The notes beneath the pieces were generated by a model. That model ran no database searches and was not told where the DNA came from. It saw only the letters and a program-made list of their open reading frames with translations. Positions 44,596 to 53,951 of a stretch of DNA of 64,000 nucleotides are shown here, one piece after another. A program made the translations under genes and the position numbers. Numbering within the stretch: the first letter of the stretch is position 1; each line of letters starts with the position of its first letter. Source of the DNA: CBDDDW01 sp965226805 (lineage in GTDB: Bacteria > Chloroflexota > Dehalococcoidia > Lucifugimonadales > JAGWBF01); contig CBDDDW010000030.1 in NCBI GenBank assembly GCA_965226805.1, positions 1 to 64,000 on the forward strand, in the 5' to 3' direction.

Positions 44596-45598
44596 CGCCA
44601 CAGTCGCCGATGATGGCATACAGGTCGCGCCCGCGCTCGAGGACCGCTTCGATGCCGCTGAGGTCTTCTGTATCCAGAGTGAACTGGAATACGCGGGCAT
44701 TGTCAGCTCTATGGTCGCTCACGCCCAGGCGTGCCCCTATGATGACCCCGGCGACGGCTGGGCGGTCCATTACATATCTGGTGGCCACATTGGCGATGCT
44801 AGTCCCGTGCTTCTCGGCGATGGGGTGGAGCGTCGAGAGCAGCTCCTGAAACAGCTCCCAGCCGCCCCACGCATCCACCATCTGCTTGTACTTCCGCAGG
44901 CTGGCTGTATCGAGCGTGGCACGCGCAGGTTCGGGTTGACCCATGTATCTGTCGGACAGCAGACCTCCGCAGAGCGTTCCGTATGCGAGCAGATGAATAC
45001 TGTTCTCCTGGCAGTACCCGGCCATGTTGACTTCAGGCCTGAGGTCTATGAGCGAGTACTGGACCTGATTAGACACAATCCTGATGCCATGTTCAACAAT
45101 GCGCTTCAGGTGCTCCGTGTCAAAGTTGGCCACGCCCAGATGCCTGATCTTGCCTTCGTCCCGCAGCTCGGACAAGTAGGTAAGGGCGTCGAGATAGCCG
45201 GTGTCTGAGTATTCCCACCAGTGGAACTGCAGCAGGTCCAGGGTCTCCACACCCATCCGCCTAAGGGACACGGCGATGCTATCCTCCACCAGCCCGCGGG
45301 TCATTGGTCTCGGATGCGGCACCCACTTGGTAAAGGCCTGGATACCGGCCGGCGAACCCTCTCCGCGGGAGGCGGCGAGTTCGCGTCTGAATTCCCCGAT
45401 GAGGTCCTCCGCTGGGCCATAGTGGTCCGCCAGGTCCCATGTGGTGAATCCCGCGTCGAAGTACTGGAACATGCTCTGAAGGGCTGCTCTCCTATCGATC
45501 GGGCCGTGGGCTCCGGAAACCTGCCACATACCGTTCAAGACACGGCAGGTGCTCATATCGGGAGTGAATTGTAGAACGCTAGATTCGGGAAGGTTCAT
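44579..45598 (-). CDS. Aldo/keto reductase
   Basis: 339 residues, TIM barrel. Catalytic tetrad visible: Asp and Tyr in TWDLADHYGPAEDLIG (about 54-69), Lys in IQAFTKWVPH (about 90) and His in LLQFHWWEYSD (about 127). NAD(P)H-binding C-terminal region includes VAGVIIGARLGVSDHRADNA. It reduces aldehydes or ketones. Upstream gene of a two-gene unit with the MFS permease. A second, shorter aldo/keto reductase is at 50123. Start ATG 45598 has a weak ribosome-binding site but matches the family N-terminus. Confidence 0.92.
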   Translation of the reverse strand: MNLPESSVLQFTPDMSTCRVLNGMWQVSGAHGPIDRRAALQSMFQYFDAGFTTWDLADHYGPAEDLIGEFRRELAASRGEGSPAGIQAFTKWVPHPRPMTRGLVEDSIAVSLRRMGVETLDLLQFHWWEYSDTGYLDALTYLSELRDEGKIRHLGVANFDTEHLKRIVEHGIRIVSNQVQYSLIDLRPEVNMAGYCQENSIHLLAYGTLCGGLLSDRYMGQPEPARATLDTASLRKYKQMVDAWGGWELFQELLSTLHPIAEKHGTSIANVATRYVMDRPAVAGVIIGARLGVSDHRADNARVFQFTLDTEDLSGIEAVLERGRDLYAIIGDCGDEYRL

Positions 45599-45740
45599 GC
45601 TGATGTTCTATGCCCGGTGTCCATCTGGTGCAGTAGCTCCGCCAGCTTGCGTAATGAGAGCAATACCGCCAGCTACCACTGAGCTCGTGATGGCGGCTTG
45701 CGCTTATGCAGCCAGCGTCGGAGTAGCGGACTTCGAAGAT

Positions 45741-46226
45741 TCACTGGTCTAAGGGTAGCTCTGCTGCGTGTTGTTTGGTTAAACCGTAAACGAGGAAACT
45801 GTAGGGCCAACTGTCACATAGCCCCATTTTAATGATCTTTTGAAACTTGTCTCCCATATCTGGGATGAAGGATATGTAGAGCCTAGCGATTATAGCTACG
45901 ACAATACCCGGTACAACTAGAAGGGGCCGCAAATACCATGCTTTCAGCCACAGCCAACTAGACCCCAGGAGCAGACCCACCATGGGGCCCCAGAGGACAC
46001 TTAAGGGAATGGCCAGTAATCCAAGGCTCAACGCTACCAAGATACTTAACGGAATAGTCACAACGGGGATCACTAGGAGCGCCGGGAGGCTCACAACGAC
46101 GCCGATAACGTATCGGGTTCTGTAAGTAGCCTTTGTGAACCAGTCTGTAGGTCCAATAGATTGAGCTTCAGCAATTAACGCAGAGACATATCTATTGGAT
46201 ACCGCTGCTCTCATGTGGCTGCTCAT
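45741..46226 (-). CDS. Hypothetical membrane protein
   Basis: 161 residues from ATG 46226 (AGAGGG upstream). Hydrophobic stretches at about residues 38-80 (two or three helices, VVVSLPALLVIPVVTIPLSI) and 85-125. A Trp-rich segment (SSWLWLKAWYLRP) lies between, and the hydrophilic C-terminus is short. The frame stays open upstream to 46433, but that part is Cys-rich and low quality. No family recognised. Alone on its strand, with the NHLP-like small gene about 600 bases upstream. Confidence 0.5.
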   Translation of the reverse strand: MSSHMRAAVSNRYVSALIAEAQSIGPTDWFTKATYRTRYVIGVVVSLPALLVIPVVTIPLSILVALSLGLLAIPLSVLWGPMVGLLLGSSWLWLKAWYLRPLLVVPGIVVAIIARLYISFIPDMGDKFQKIIKMGLCDSWPYSFLVYGLTKQHAAELPLDQ

Positions 46227-46620
46227 ATTGGCACAACCCTCTTGACTCCAGCCCCCGGATTCCCTACAATTTAGAACGTCCGTACTAAGTTCGTTACCGT
46301 GTTGCCTGGCTGTTGGTTGAAAGTTGAAATCGGTTGTACAGCAGGAGTCGTAAGAGATGGAGAGACGGATCACGCTTACCCTTGAAGCCCCTCCCGGAAC
46401 AGACTGGACTGGCTCCCCGACGAGATTACTCATCCTCGTTGGGTCGGTGAGGCATGACTTCTCCTACTTCGCGAAAGCACTCGTTGAACAGCATACCACC
46501 AACTGATACTCGAACGGGCGTGCTGAACCGTATCTGGCAGGTGCAGCTGTGATAGCTGGCTAAACATAAGATATTAGCTGGAATTAACGCCGTTAACAAG
46601 TACCAGGGAGAAGAAATGGT

Positions 46621-46689
46621 CGGCCTGAGCCCATTTTCGCGTCCTTGACTGGAGGTAGCGGTGACTCAGCGATAATGGGCATCAGGCCG
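46621..46689. repeat. Interrupted palindrome with 15-bp arms
   Basis: CGGCCTGAGCCCATT (46621-46635) pairs with AATGGGCATCAGGCCG (46674-46689) across 38 bases, with a single bulged base. It lies in the 595-base gap between the membrane protein and the NHLP-like gene, downstream of the latter. There is no T-run next to it. Nothing else is recognisable in the gap. Confidence 0.5.
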
Positions 46690-46821
46690 AAGGTGAAGAT
46701 CCGCCGGGTTGCCTAGCCTCTAAAGCAGTGCCCAAGTAGCCGTTCATCAGAGAACTCGGGCTCCACACCACCTCTGACACAAGAAGAGGTCCGGCTCTCG
46801 GCGGGGACGAGATAGCCTGGG

Positions 46822-47025
46822 CTAGAAGAAGCCGTATTTGGATAGGCGCTTGTCCAGACCCAGGAACTTGAAAGCGTCCTTGCAGCCCTCTGTGACCGCA
46901 GTTCGCTCTTCCGGGCTCAGGTCATACTCGCATATTGCGGCCTCCGGGTCCGCCATCAAAACAGCCTGAAAATTCTCGTCGTCGAGAGCCCTGTCAATAA
47001 ACTCCGCTACTCCTCTGTTGGACAT
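46822..47025 (-). CDS. Small NHLP/LigA-like helical protein
   Basis: 67 residues from ATG 47025, which follows GGAGGTGTCAGG; the longer start at 47082 is less likely. The pattern FIDRALDDENFQAVLMADPE followed by YDLSPEERTAV resembles the helical domain of Os1348-family NHLP proteins and the LigA subunit of protocatechuate 4,5-dioxygenase. The last 20 residues (after CKDAFKFLG) are basic and aromatic and end YGFF. In the NHLP clan such a domain serves as a leader for a modified peptide, but no maturation enzyme is nearby. A divergent MFS gene with a perfect palindrome between them might be functionally linked. Function uncertain. Confidence 0.55.
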   Translation of the reverse strand: MSNRGVAEFIDRALDDENFQAVLMADPEAAICEYDLSPEERTAVTEGCKDAFKFLGLDKRLSKYGFF

Positions 47026-47255
47026 CCTGACACCTCCTATGGTCGGCTGTGAGCCTTTGTTTACCTCGTCTATACTCGACAACTCAAGGGTATCCCCAAT
47101 CTCAGGAGGATTCCGTGGTACATGTCACGCCAGGCTGGTGATAAAAGTCACATGAGGCTCCAAATTGACGCTGCTTGACGATGTGGGGAGGCGTCGGTAC
47201 ACTCGTCTCTGTCAGGAACCTGATCACCAGGTGGCTGCCGGTGTGGTGGCCGGAG

Positions 47256-47285
47256 CAGTGCCCGTGAGAGAGCTCACGGGCACTG
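47256..47285. promoter_or_regulatory. 13-bp perfect hairpin in a divergent promoter region
   Basis: CAGTGCCCGTGAG and CTCACGGGCACTG around an AGAG loop. It lies about 40 bases before the MFS start and 230 bases from the NHLP-like start. No T-run on either side, so an operator or attenuator is likelier than a terminator. Confidence 0.45.
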
Positions 47286-47327
47286 AGTTTCAGACAGCCG
47301 ACTTCGGAAGAGGAATGTGGATCTGTA

Positions 47328-48589
47328 ATGTCATCGCCACCGGACCCCGCTGGTGGACGCCGACCCACCGGGTTGTTTCGCAACAGCCGACTTGCATCGG
47401 CCTTAGCCTACCCTGACATCCGCATGCTTTGGGTGGCCACCCTTTCGGCCATGGCGGGTCAGGGGATGCAGCACGTGCTGCTCGCCTGGTTAGTGTTCGA
47501 CATGACCGACTCCAGCGCCATGGTCGGTGTGATGTACGCAGTGCGTTCGTCGCCGAACTTGGTGGTGGGCTTCCTAGCTGGATCTGTGGCCGACCGGCTG
47601 GATAGAAGGTCTCTGCAGCGAATCGCGAACTCAGGGATGGCGTGGCGTTCGTATCCTTTGCCATGGCGATGCTGTTGTTGAACGACCGACTAGAAGTGTG
47701 GCATTTGATGGTAGGCACCTTCATCTTCGGGACTTTCCAGGCTTTCAACTTGACATCGCGCCAGGCGTACATATACGACGTCGTCGGCGCCAGGCGGGTA
47801 ACAAGCGGGGTCGCCGTGATAACACTGGCCCACAGGATCGGGGGATTCCTGGGGGCAGTGCTGGCTGGAGCGCTGCTCCTTTGGATCGGACCCGGCTCTT
47901 CCTTCGTGGTGAAAAGTGTCTGCTACGCGCTAGCTGTAATCTTCCTATATGGTCTGAGACATCGTGGCGAGGCCGCTCCCGAAACCAGGGAGCCTATTCT
48001 GCAGAACCCGGTGAGCTACTACAGGGAATTGAAGACTAATAAGGCGATGGCCAGTCTGATGGTCTCAACCGCGGCGGCGGAAGCGCTCGGGTTCTCTCAC
48101 CAGACGATGTTTCCAGTACTTGCACGAGACGTTTTGAACGTTGGTCCCGCAGGGCTAGGGGCGCTCACAGCATTCCGGTTCCTGGGCGGGGCGCTGGGAG
48201 TATTCGTTGTGACCGTGACAGAGGAGATACGACGGCGTGGGCTATTGCTACTGTCGATCGTGGTGTTGCTCGGTGTAGGCGTGGCGCTTCTGTCTCAGGC
48301 CCCCAATCTTTGGATGGCCCTGGTATTCGTTACCTTTGTGAACGCCATGGCCTCGGCCGCCGACATACTCCACAACATATTGATGCAGCTCAGCGTCCCA
48401 AATGAGCTACGTGGAAGGGCGATTGGCTCCTGGCTAGTCGGCACAGGCACGGCGCCCGTCGGGCACATAGAGATCGGCTACCTGGCAGTGGCCACGACGG
48501 CCCGAGTTGCGCTATTAACAAACGGCATTGCCCTGGTCGTGATGGCTATTGGGTTGGGGATTTTCCTGCCGCGACTTCGGCGGTTGTAG
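47328..48589 (+). pseudogene. MFS exporter (EntS/MFS_3-like), frameshifted
   Basis: First part 47328 to about 47640: two or three helices with YPDIRMLWVATLSAMAGQGM and the loop AGSVADRLDRRSLQRIAN. The second part, in another frame (about 47640-48589), continues with AFVSFAMAMLLLNDRLEVWH to the 12th helix and a normal end (GIFLPRLRRL). Joining them needs one indel near 47640. MFS_3 proteins export siderophores or drugs. Codon use and similarity are otherwise intact, so this is recent damage or an error. Confidence 0.85.
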
Positions 48590-48611
48590 GAGGCCGGCCC
48601 GGCGCGCCTGG

Positions 48612-49490
48612 CTACCTATCCTTCCACTTGTGGGGAAGCCGTGCCAGCCTCGAATGACCAATTTCCTCGCATAACGCTATGAAACGCTCGCCTGGGACTC
48701 CCTGCCACTCCAGATCGAGCAGGGTCTCCGTCAGGGGCACATCCGTCCGGAAGGTTGCCAGGGTCTTATACAGCAACGCTTTGGCTCTATGCTCCGAGAG
48801 GCTGGCGGCTACACCTTCGGCGCCGCGAAGCTCGATATCCCACTCGGGTGCGCGGTCGGGTATTCTCTCCAAGTGCCCATAGCGCTGGAGGACCTGGGCC
48901 GTGGTCTTGGCCCCCCATCTGGGGACGCCGGGAATGCCATCGGCCGAATCCCCGACAAGCGCCAGGTAGTCGGGGATCGATTCGGGCCCCACGCCGAACT
49001 TCTGCACCACGGCGGCTTCATCGAGCGTGACGTTCTTCTGCCTATCAAGGCACACTACCTTCCTTCCTCGGACCATTTGTGTAAAGTCCTTGTCAGGGGA
49101 GCAGATCACCACCTGGGCCACGCCCGGAGCCTCCCACCACCGATCTGCCGCCGTTGCGATAGCGTCGTCGGCCTCGAACTCCACCATGGGCCAGACTACG
49201 ATACCGAGGCTGGAAACGGCCCGTTCTGCCAGCCCGAACTGACCCATCAGTTCCTCCGGGATACCCTGGCCGGTCTTGTATCCCGCGAACAGCTCGTTTC
49301 TAAATGACTCGATGACATGGTCGAACGCGCACCCTATGTGGCTGACCGCTTCCAGGCGCAGCAGGGCCAGCAGCGTCTGAATCAGACCTACCACCGCCCC
49401 CACCGGCCTCCCATCGGTGGAAGTCATCGGAGGCATGGCGTAGTAAGCCCTGAACAGCTCGTATGTGCCGTCGACCAGATGAATCCTCAT
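48612..49490 (-). CDS. Stand-alone 5'-3' exonuclease (Pol I N-terminal domain type)
   Basis: 292 residues, PIN/FEN-like. DGTYELFRAYYAMPPM at the N-terminus, FEADDAIATAADRW (acidic metal ligands, about 104-117), VICSPDKDFTQMVRG (about 130-144), then helix-hairpin-helix ALVGDSADGIPGVPRWGAKT (about 179-198). These match the 5' nuclease domain of DNA polymerase I, without a polymerase domain. It would remove RNA primers or flaps. Such stand-alone copies usually coexist with a full polA elsewhere. Convergent with the MFS gene, 22 bases apart. Confidence 0.93.
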   Translation of the reverse strand: MRIHLVDGTYELFRAYYAMPPMTSTDGRPVGAVVGLIQTLLALLRLEAVSHIGCAFDHVIESFRNELFAGYKTGQGIPEELMGQFGLAERAVSSLGIVVWPMVEFEADDAIATAADRWWEAPGVAQVVICSPDKDFTQMVRGRKVVCLDRQKNVTLDEAAVVQKFGVGPESIPDYLALVGDSADGIPGVPRWGAKTTAQVLQRYGHLERIPDRAPEWDIELRGAEGVAASLSEHRAKALLYKTLATFRTDVPLTETLLDLEWQGVPGERFIALCEEIGHSRLARLPHKWKDR

Positions 49491-49808
49491 AAATCTTCGT
49501 CAGAACCGGTTGAGCTCCCTATCAGGAATTCAGATGGAACGCTGGGCAGTGGAAATCGCTCTGAAAGTTACGAAGTCTCGGCTGGGTCATGTGAGCGTGT
49601 CGCTATTATTCGATTCGGACGAACTGGCTGTCAACTGAGTGTGCTGAGCCAAACTGGCTTGAGGGGCCGAGAGCGCCATGGACCTGGAGGAGCCGGCCCG
49701 ACGTTGACAGCGGTCTGAGCCGTGATTACACTCGCATTTGTCCATGACCGGGCGCGCGGGTGGCATACCCTCCCCAGCCAGACACCTCCCGTAAAGGATA
49801 CGGCTTCG

Positions 49809-50093
49809 ATGGTGAAGGTGACAACCAGGGCCAAAGAGGAGCTGAAGCGCATCATCGAGACCCGGACCCTCGAGCCGGGCAAGTGCCTGCGTCTGGCGAC
49901 TCCACCGGTCTGGTCTGGAGAAGGGGACTTCGGAGTCGTGATCGATGACGAAACCGGCTCGGATGAGGTGGTGAGTTTCCAGGAGCTCAAAATCCTGCTG
50001 CTAGACGCGGACCTGGTAGAGCGGCTTCCCACCGCGGTGTTGGACTTCAAAGAATCTGAGGGCGGGTCCAGGTTTACGCTAGACGTCTTCTGA
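49809..50093 (+). CDS. HesB/IscA-fold-like small protein without the cysteine motif
   Basis: 94 residues from ATG 49809 (AAGGA upstream). The opening VKVTTRAKEELKRIIETRTL and the later LRLATPP...GDFGVVIDDE resemble the A-type Fe-S carrier fold, but the three conserved cysteines are absent; only Cys24 (GKCLRL) remains. Many Chloroflexota and Actinobacteria have such cysteine-poor relatives of unknown role. It precedes the aldo/keto reductase by 29 bases, probably in one unit. The upstream Met at 49722 is unlikely. Confidence 0.55.
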   Translation: MVKVTTRAKEELKRIIETRTLEPGKCLRLATPPVWSGEGDFGVVIDDETGSDEVVSFQELKILLLDADLVERLPTAVLDFKESEGGSRFTLDVF

Positions 50094-50122
50094 GTGAGTG
50101 CTTAGTAGAGACAGGGGGACCA

Positions 50123-50929
50123 ATGCAGACTCGAAAACTCGGCGATCTGGATGTCAACGTAATAGGGATGGGCACCTCTTTGACCTTCCAAGTGACTTCC
50201 GAGGAAGACATCGCGGTGAGACGCCGGATAATTGACAACTGCCTATCCTGGGAAGCTACGTTTGTGGACTCCTCTCCCATGTACGGGGAGAGCGAAGAGG
50301 TGCTGGGAATAACAATGGAGGGTAAGCGCCCAGGATTTCAGCTGGCGACAAAGGTGTGGTGTGAGGGCCGGGTTAAGGGAGAGGAGCAGATCGCGCGCTC
50401 TTTTCGCCTCATGCGTACCGATTTCGTCGATGTGTTCCAGATTCACAACATGGTGGACTGGCGGGCTCATCTGCCCACGCTGGAACGCCTCAAGGCCGAG
50501 GGCAAGATTGGGCAGATAGGCATAACGGCTAACTATTCGGAACCTGAGTGCGTGGATATCATGAAGACCGGGCGAATCGACACCATCCAAATTCCCTACC
50601 ACCCGCTGGAGAAATCCTGTGAGCTGTCTATCCTGCCCCTGGCGGCCGACCTTGGTATCGGGGTGATTATCATGACGCCCTTTGGGAATGGGAAACTCCT
50701 GCGCGGATTGAGGCGCCAGCCCGACATCGCTCCCCTCAGCGAATATGGGATACAGAGCTGGCCTCAGGCCCTACTGGCATGGATCATAGCCGATGAGCGG
50801 GTGGGCGTGGTGATTCCCGCGACCTCCAGTCCGGAGCGTCTGATCGAGAACGCCCAGGCTGGGTCGCTGCCCCCCTTGCCAAGTGAGATGCGAGATTACA
50901 TCTCGAGAGAGGCTGAACGCTGCGCATAG
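50123..50929 (+). CDS. Aldo/keto reductase, short form
   Basis: 268 residues. VDSSPMYGESEEVLG (about 47-61) has Asp and Tyr of the tetrad, ATKVWCEG the Lys (about 74) and VFQIHNMVDWR the His (about 105). Cofactor region near the C-terminus: IPATSSPERLIENAQAG. ATG 50123 follows AGGGGGA. Family members reduce small carbonyls; substrate not predictable. It follows the HesB-like gene closely. Confidence 0.9.
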   Translation: MQTRKLGDLDVNVIGMGTSLTFQVTSEEDIAVRRRIIDNCLSWEATFVDSSPMYGESEEVLGITMEGKRPGFQLATKVWCEGRVKGEEQIARSFRLMRTDFVDVFQIHNMVDWRAHLPTLERLKAEGKIGQIGITANYSEPECVDIMKTGRIDTIQIPYHPLEKSCELSILPLAADLGIGVIIMTPFGNGKLLRGLRRQPDIAPLSEYGIQSWPQALLAWIIADERVGVVIPATSSPERLIENAQAGSLPPLPSEMRDYISREAERCA

Positions 50930-50967
50930 GTGGGCGGAGCCTCGTCGGATGTGCTGTGTCGACCCGT

Positions 50968-51186
50968 CTAAGAAAGGGGCCGGTTGCTACTGAGGTTGAA
51001 GCATGCAGTGAGGTCATCGTCTTCCCATAGGGTCTCTATATAGTTCTTGAATTCCTTCACATCATCGCATAGCCGGCATATGCCCTTGCTGAGGGGCCCA
51101 GTGGGAGACTCGATGATCCAGTGATGGCGACAAAGCCTTTTCTCCTGTGCCTCGGCCGGGGCCCGTGTAGATACCTGCAGTGCCAT
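50968..51186 (-). CDS. Small zinc-binding-like protein
   Basis: 72 residues from ATG 51186 (GGAGGGG just upstream; ATG 51192 is also possible). CRHHWIIESPTGPLSKGICR followed by LC contains a C-x-H-H...C-x-x-C set suited to a zinc knuckle, followed by the aromatic VKEFKNYIETLW. Very similar short proteins recur in Chloroflexota as hypothetical proteins. Convergent with the aldo/keto reductase. Function unknown. Confidence 0.65.
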   Translation of the reverse strand: MALQVSTRAPAEAQEKRLCRHHWIIESPTGPLSKGICRLCDDVKEFKNYIETLWEDDDLTACFNLSSNRPLS

Positions 51187-51467
51187 TTCCATCCCCCTCC
51201 ACTTATTCCCCACCTAACCTGCTACAAAACCTATCGTATCAACGCTAAGCGTTGGATAGTGTTACCTAGGATTCTTCGACGGGGGCAACTCCCCTGGCGC
51301 ACCGGTGATAGTACCGGCTGCTTGGGATGTAGGCGCCGAAGGTGAGCCTGCCACGACGATAGTTGACACCCCATATGGCTATGATATTCTTCAGATTGTC
51401 GGGGGGTGTTTTTCATCGGGTTTGAATGGCTTGAAACCACAGGGGAGGGGCAGGAGAGGACGACGAG

Positions 51468-52967
51468 ATGAGACGGTACTTCGTTCTGAGCCTTTTCGGT
51501 CTCCTTCTCCTAATAACGGCGGCGTGCAGTGAGTCCGCAGCCACCCTTCCAGCGGACGCGCAAGGTGCCGGCGAGGCCCCTCTCTCGGCGCTGACGTTAG
51601 CCAACTTCCGAGCCCGCCCGAACCTGCCCAGCCAGCTGCAGTTCCTTTTCTCTCTCCGAGACCAGAACGGCGATCCACTGACGGCTGCCCCCGACGAGCT
51701 CCAAGTCCAGATCTCGGAACGAGGAGGGGGAGCAGAGGCTTGGGAGGAGATAGACCCAGAGACAGGCCTTCTTCTCCACACGGTTCGGAACATTCAGCTA
51801 GAGGCTGTCTTCGTTCTCGACTTCACCTACAGCATCGCTAGGGTCGTACTATCCGACGGCACGGATGGCACGAAGACGATGGCGGACGCCTTCCGATCGG
51901 GGGCCACAGCCCTGCCTGGGCCTCACCGCATTGGAGTCGTGGAGTTTCACGACAGAAACGCGGATCCTGTCGTGGTCTCCACTCTTACCACCGACCGGGA
52001 TACGCTGATAAGTTCCGTGGACGACATCAGCGTAGATTCCGGCTCGTCCCGGTTGTGGGACAGTATCGCTGAGGGTGTGTCCCTGTTCAGCAGCTCGCTG
52101 GAGAACCCCAACCTCGTGAAAACGCTGGTGTTCATGTCCGACGGGCGAGATAACAGCAGCGACATCACAAGGGAGGAGTCGGGGAAAATCGCGGTTGACA
52201 ACGGTGTACAGCTTTACGCGGTTGGGATAGGCGCCGTATTTGAAGAGACACAGCTGGCGGATATGGTCAGGAGCTCGGGAGGGGCCTATTATTCGGCTCC
52301 CAACCTGGAATCGCTTTTTCGAGACCAGCTAGGACGCCTGATCGACGATTTGCTCGGCCAGTATATGGCCAGCTATATCAGCCTTCGTCCCGAGGGTTCC
52401 CACAGTGTGCGTGTACAGGTTAGTGTCCAGGGAACTACCGCAGCTTTCCATACCCAACCTGTGGAGTTCAGCTCCTTCTACGGGCCGGACACACAGGGCA
52501 TCCTCGCTTTTGATCCGCCGGCCATAAGTGAAGTCCTTGGGCAGGCGACGGTGTATGCGCGCGCTCTCCACGTGCCCAGGAATATCGCCCGGTTTCGTTT
52601 CAGGCACACGAGCGAGGGTCCGATGGACGTTAAGCTGGTGCCAAGGGACGGAGGAGGTCTTCTGGAAGGATGGCAGTTATCGGGGCCTGACGGACTCGGC
52701 TACTACGACGTCTCGTCTACCTCCCCACTAGCGTTCTGGGATTTCGGCGTGCTGTTCAAGCTGGTCATGCCGTGGGTTACCGGAGACGCATCGGAGATAC
52801 CCGTCGAGTTCGATAACAGCATCTATACGGCGGGGAAAAGCTTCATCTACCCCCCGTATCCCGACGACGTGGACATACTTGGGTACCGGGAGTCCGTTCA
52901 GGTGGTGGTGTCCGAAGCCGATATTGAAGTTGAAGGGGATCTGGAGTTCCTCTCTTCTTTATACTGA
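51468..52967 (+). CDS. VWA-domain lipoprotein
   Basis: 499 residues. Signal peptide MRRYFVLSLFGLLLLITAAC with the lipobox Cys at 20. von Willebrand A domain about 115-290: the first MIDAS position reads DFTYSIA instead of the usual DxSxS, so the motif is weakened; later landmarks are VVEFHDRNADPV, LWDSIAEGVSL and FMSDGRDNSSDI (the Asp of the third MIDAS segment). The remaining 200 residues are beta-rich. ATG 51468 follows AGAGGACGACGAG. The stop TGA at 52965 is followed in the same frame by a membrane segment and TPR repeats (next entry), so the two may once have been one protein. Acts at the cell surface. Confidence 0.82.
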   Translation: MRRYFVLSLFGLLLLITAACSESAATLPADAQGAGEAPLSALTLANFRARPNLPSQLQFLFSLRDQNGDPLTAAPDELQVQISERGGGAEAWEEIDPETGLLLHTVRNIQLEAVFVLDFTYSIARVVLSDGTDGTKTMADAFRSGATALPGPHRIGVVEFHDRNADPVVVSTLTTDRDTLISSVDDISVDSGSSRLWDSIAEGVSLFSSSLENPNLVKTLVFMSDGRDNSSDITREESGKIAVDNGVQLYAVGIGAVFEETQLADMVRSSGGAYYSAPNLESLFRDQLGRLIDDLLGQYMASYISLRPEGSHSVRVQVSVQGTTAAFHTQPVEFSSFYGPDTQGILAFDPPAISEVLGQATVYARALHVPRNIARFRFRHTSEGPMDVKLVPRDGGGLLEGWQLSGPDGLGYYDVSSTSPLAFWDFGVLFKLVMPWVTGDASEIPVEFDNSIYTAGKSFIYPPYPDDVDILGYRESVQVVVSEADIEVEGDLEFLSSLY

Positions 52968-53651
52968 TGGGCCTTCTTCATCGCCTCGATTGCGCTGTTC
53001 GGCGCCTATCTTCGCGTCGCGGTTGGTGGGGAAGGAAGGCTGACCCTGCCCCTGGAGTCTCTCAATGGTTTGGGCACCATTTCTCTATTGATTTTGGCGG
53101 TGCTGGTAGAGGGATGGCAAGGTGGACTGGCTATCGTAGCCGGGATATTGCTGATAGGTCCGCCTATCGCTTATGCGATAACTCTGGTGGTCAGATCGGC
53201 GAAGCTCCTGGAGAGACCCCTCAAGGACGTGCCGAGAGAGGCCATAGCTGAATACAACGAAGCTATTCGGCGGGAGCCCAGGAGAGCGGTTCATTATTAC
53301 GACAGAGGGCGGCTTTGCCTTAACCTCGGCCATCATCAGCGGGCAATAAACGACTACGACCGGGTCATCCGGCTGGACCCCAGGCACGGCGCCGCCTACT
53401 ATCTCCGGGGCCAAGTATACAGCCAGCTGGGGCAAGAGCAACGGGCGATCGAGGACTTCGACGAGGCCATCCAGCTGAACCCAAGACTCGCGGACGCCTA
53501 TTTCGCGAGGGCGCGGGCCTACACTCTGCTAGGGAGGGACGCCGAGGCCGCCCAGGATGTGGATCAAGCGGTGAATTGGGGGATTGCCCCAATCTTCCTG
53601 GAAGAGGCGATCGAGCGGCTGAGGGTTCAGCGTTCGGCGAGGAGGCGGTAG
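52968..53651 (+). CDS. TPR-repeat membrane protein, in frame with the VWA gene
   Basis: About 228 codons with no good start: the frame continues from the VWA stop directly into WAFFIASIALFGAYLRV (a TM helix), a loop, and a second helix about 35-65 codons on. Then follow three or four TPRs (AIAEYNEAIRREPRRAVHYY; AINDYDRVIRLDPRHGAAYY; AIEDFDEAIQLNPRLADAYF). A TTG at 53070 is the first conventional start but cuts the first helix. The likely explanations are a VWA-TM-TPR protein interrupted by TGA (from TGG or CGA), or a separate gene with an unusual start. TPRs would mediate protein contacts in the cytoplasm. Confidence 0.7.
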   Translation, partial: WAFFIASIALFGAYLRVAVGGEGRLTLPLESLNGLGTISLLILAVLVEGWQGGLAIVAGILLIGPPIAYAITLVVRSAKLLERPLKDVPREAIAEYNEAIRREPRRAVHYYDRGRLCLNLGHHQRAINDYDRVIRLDPRHGAAYYLRGQVYSQLGQEQRAIEDFDEAIQLNPRLADAYFARARAYTLLGRDAEAAQDVDQAVNWGIAPIFLEEAIERLRVQRSARRR

Positions 53652-53951
53652 TACGCCACCTGGCATTACGGCTTACCGATGCCAAGCTGCCGGTTGTCCC
53701 CGAGGATAAGGTGGTACGCTGGCTGCTGTTCCCTGCCGGGTGACCGTCTCGGGTTTGGTGATGGGCCTCGAAGGCCCCTGGGTTGGGCGCTTGACTGGGT
53801 CGAGAGGCGCCACTAAAATTGCTGGTATCTACTCCAATCGTATTCTGATTCAGCGGCTCAGGGAACTGGATGCGAAGATCGTGCCTCAGGTGCCGGGATT
53901 TGGTTGGTTGTGGCGGCTAGCCCTAAACGAGTGTTGCGGCGAGGGGAGAAC
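53652..53951. other. Intergenic, no gene seen
   Basis: 300 bases between the TPR segment and the small ORF of the DUF262 unit. Frames here do not resemble anything and no terminator is clear. Confidence 0.4.

Noticed and set aside
52964..53251. 94-codon plus-strand frame starting right at the VWA stop
   Set aside because: Its product is Arg/Gly/Ser-rich and out of frame with the membrane helix and TPRs.
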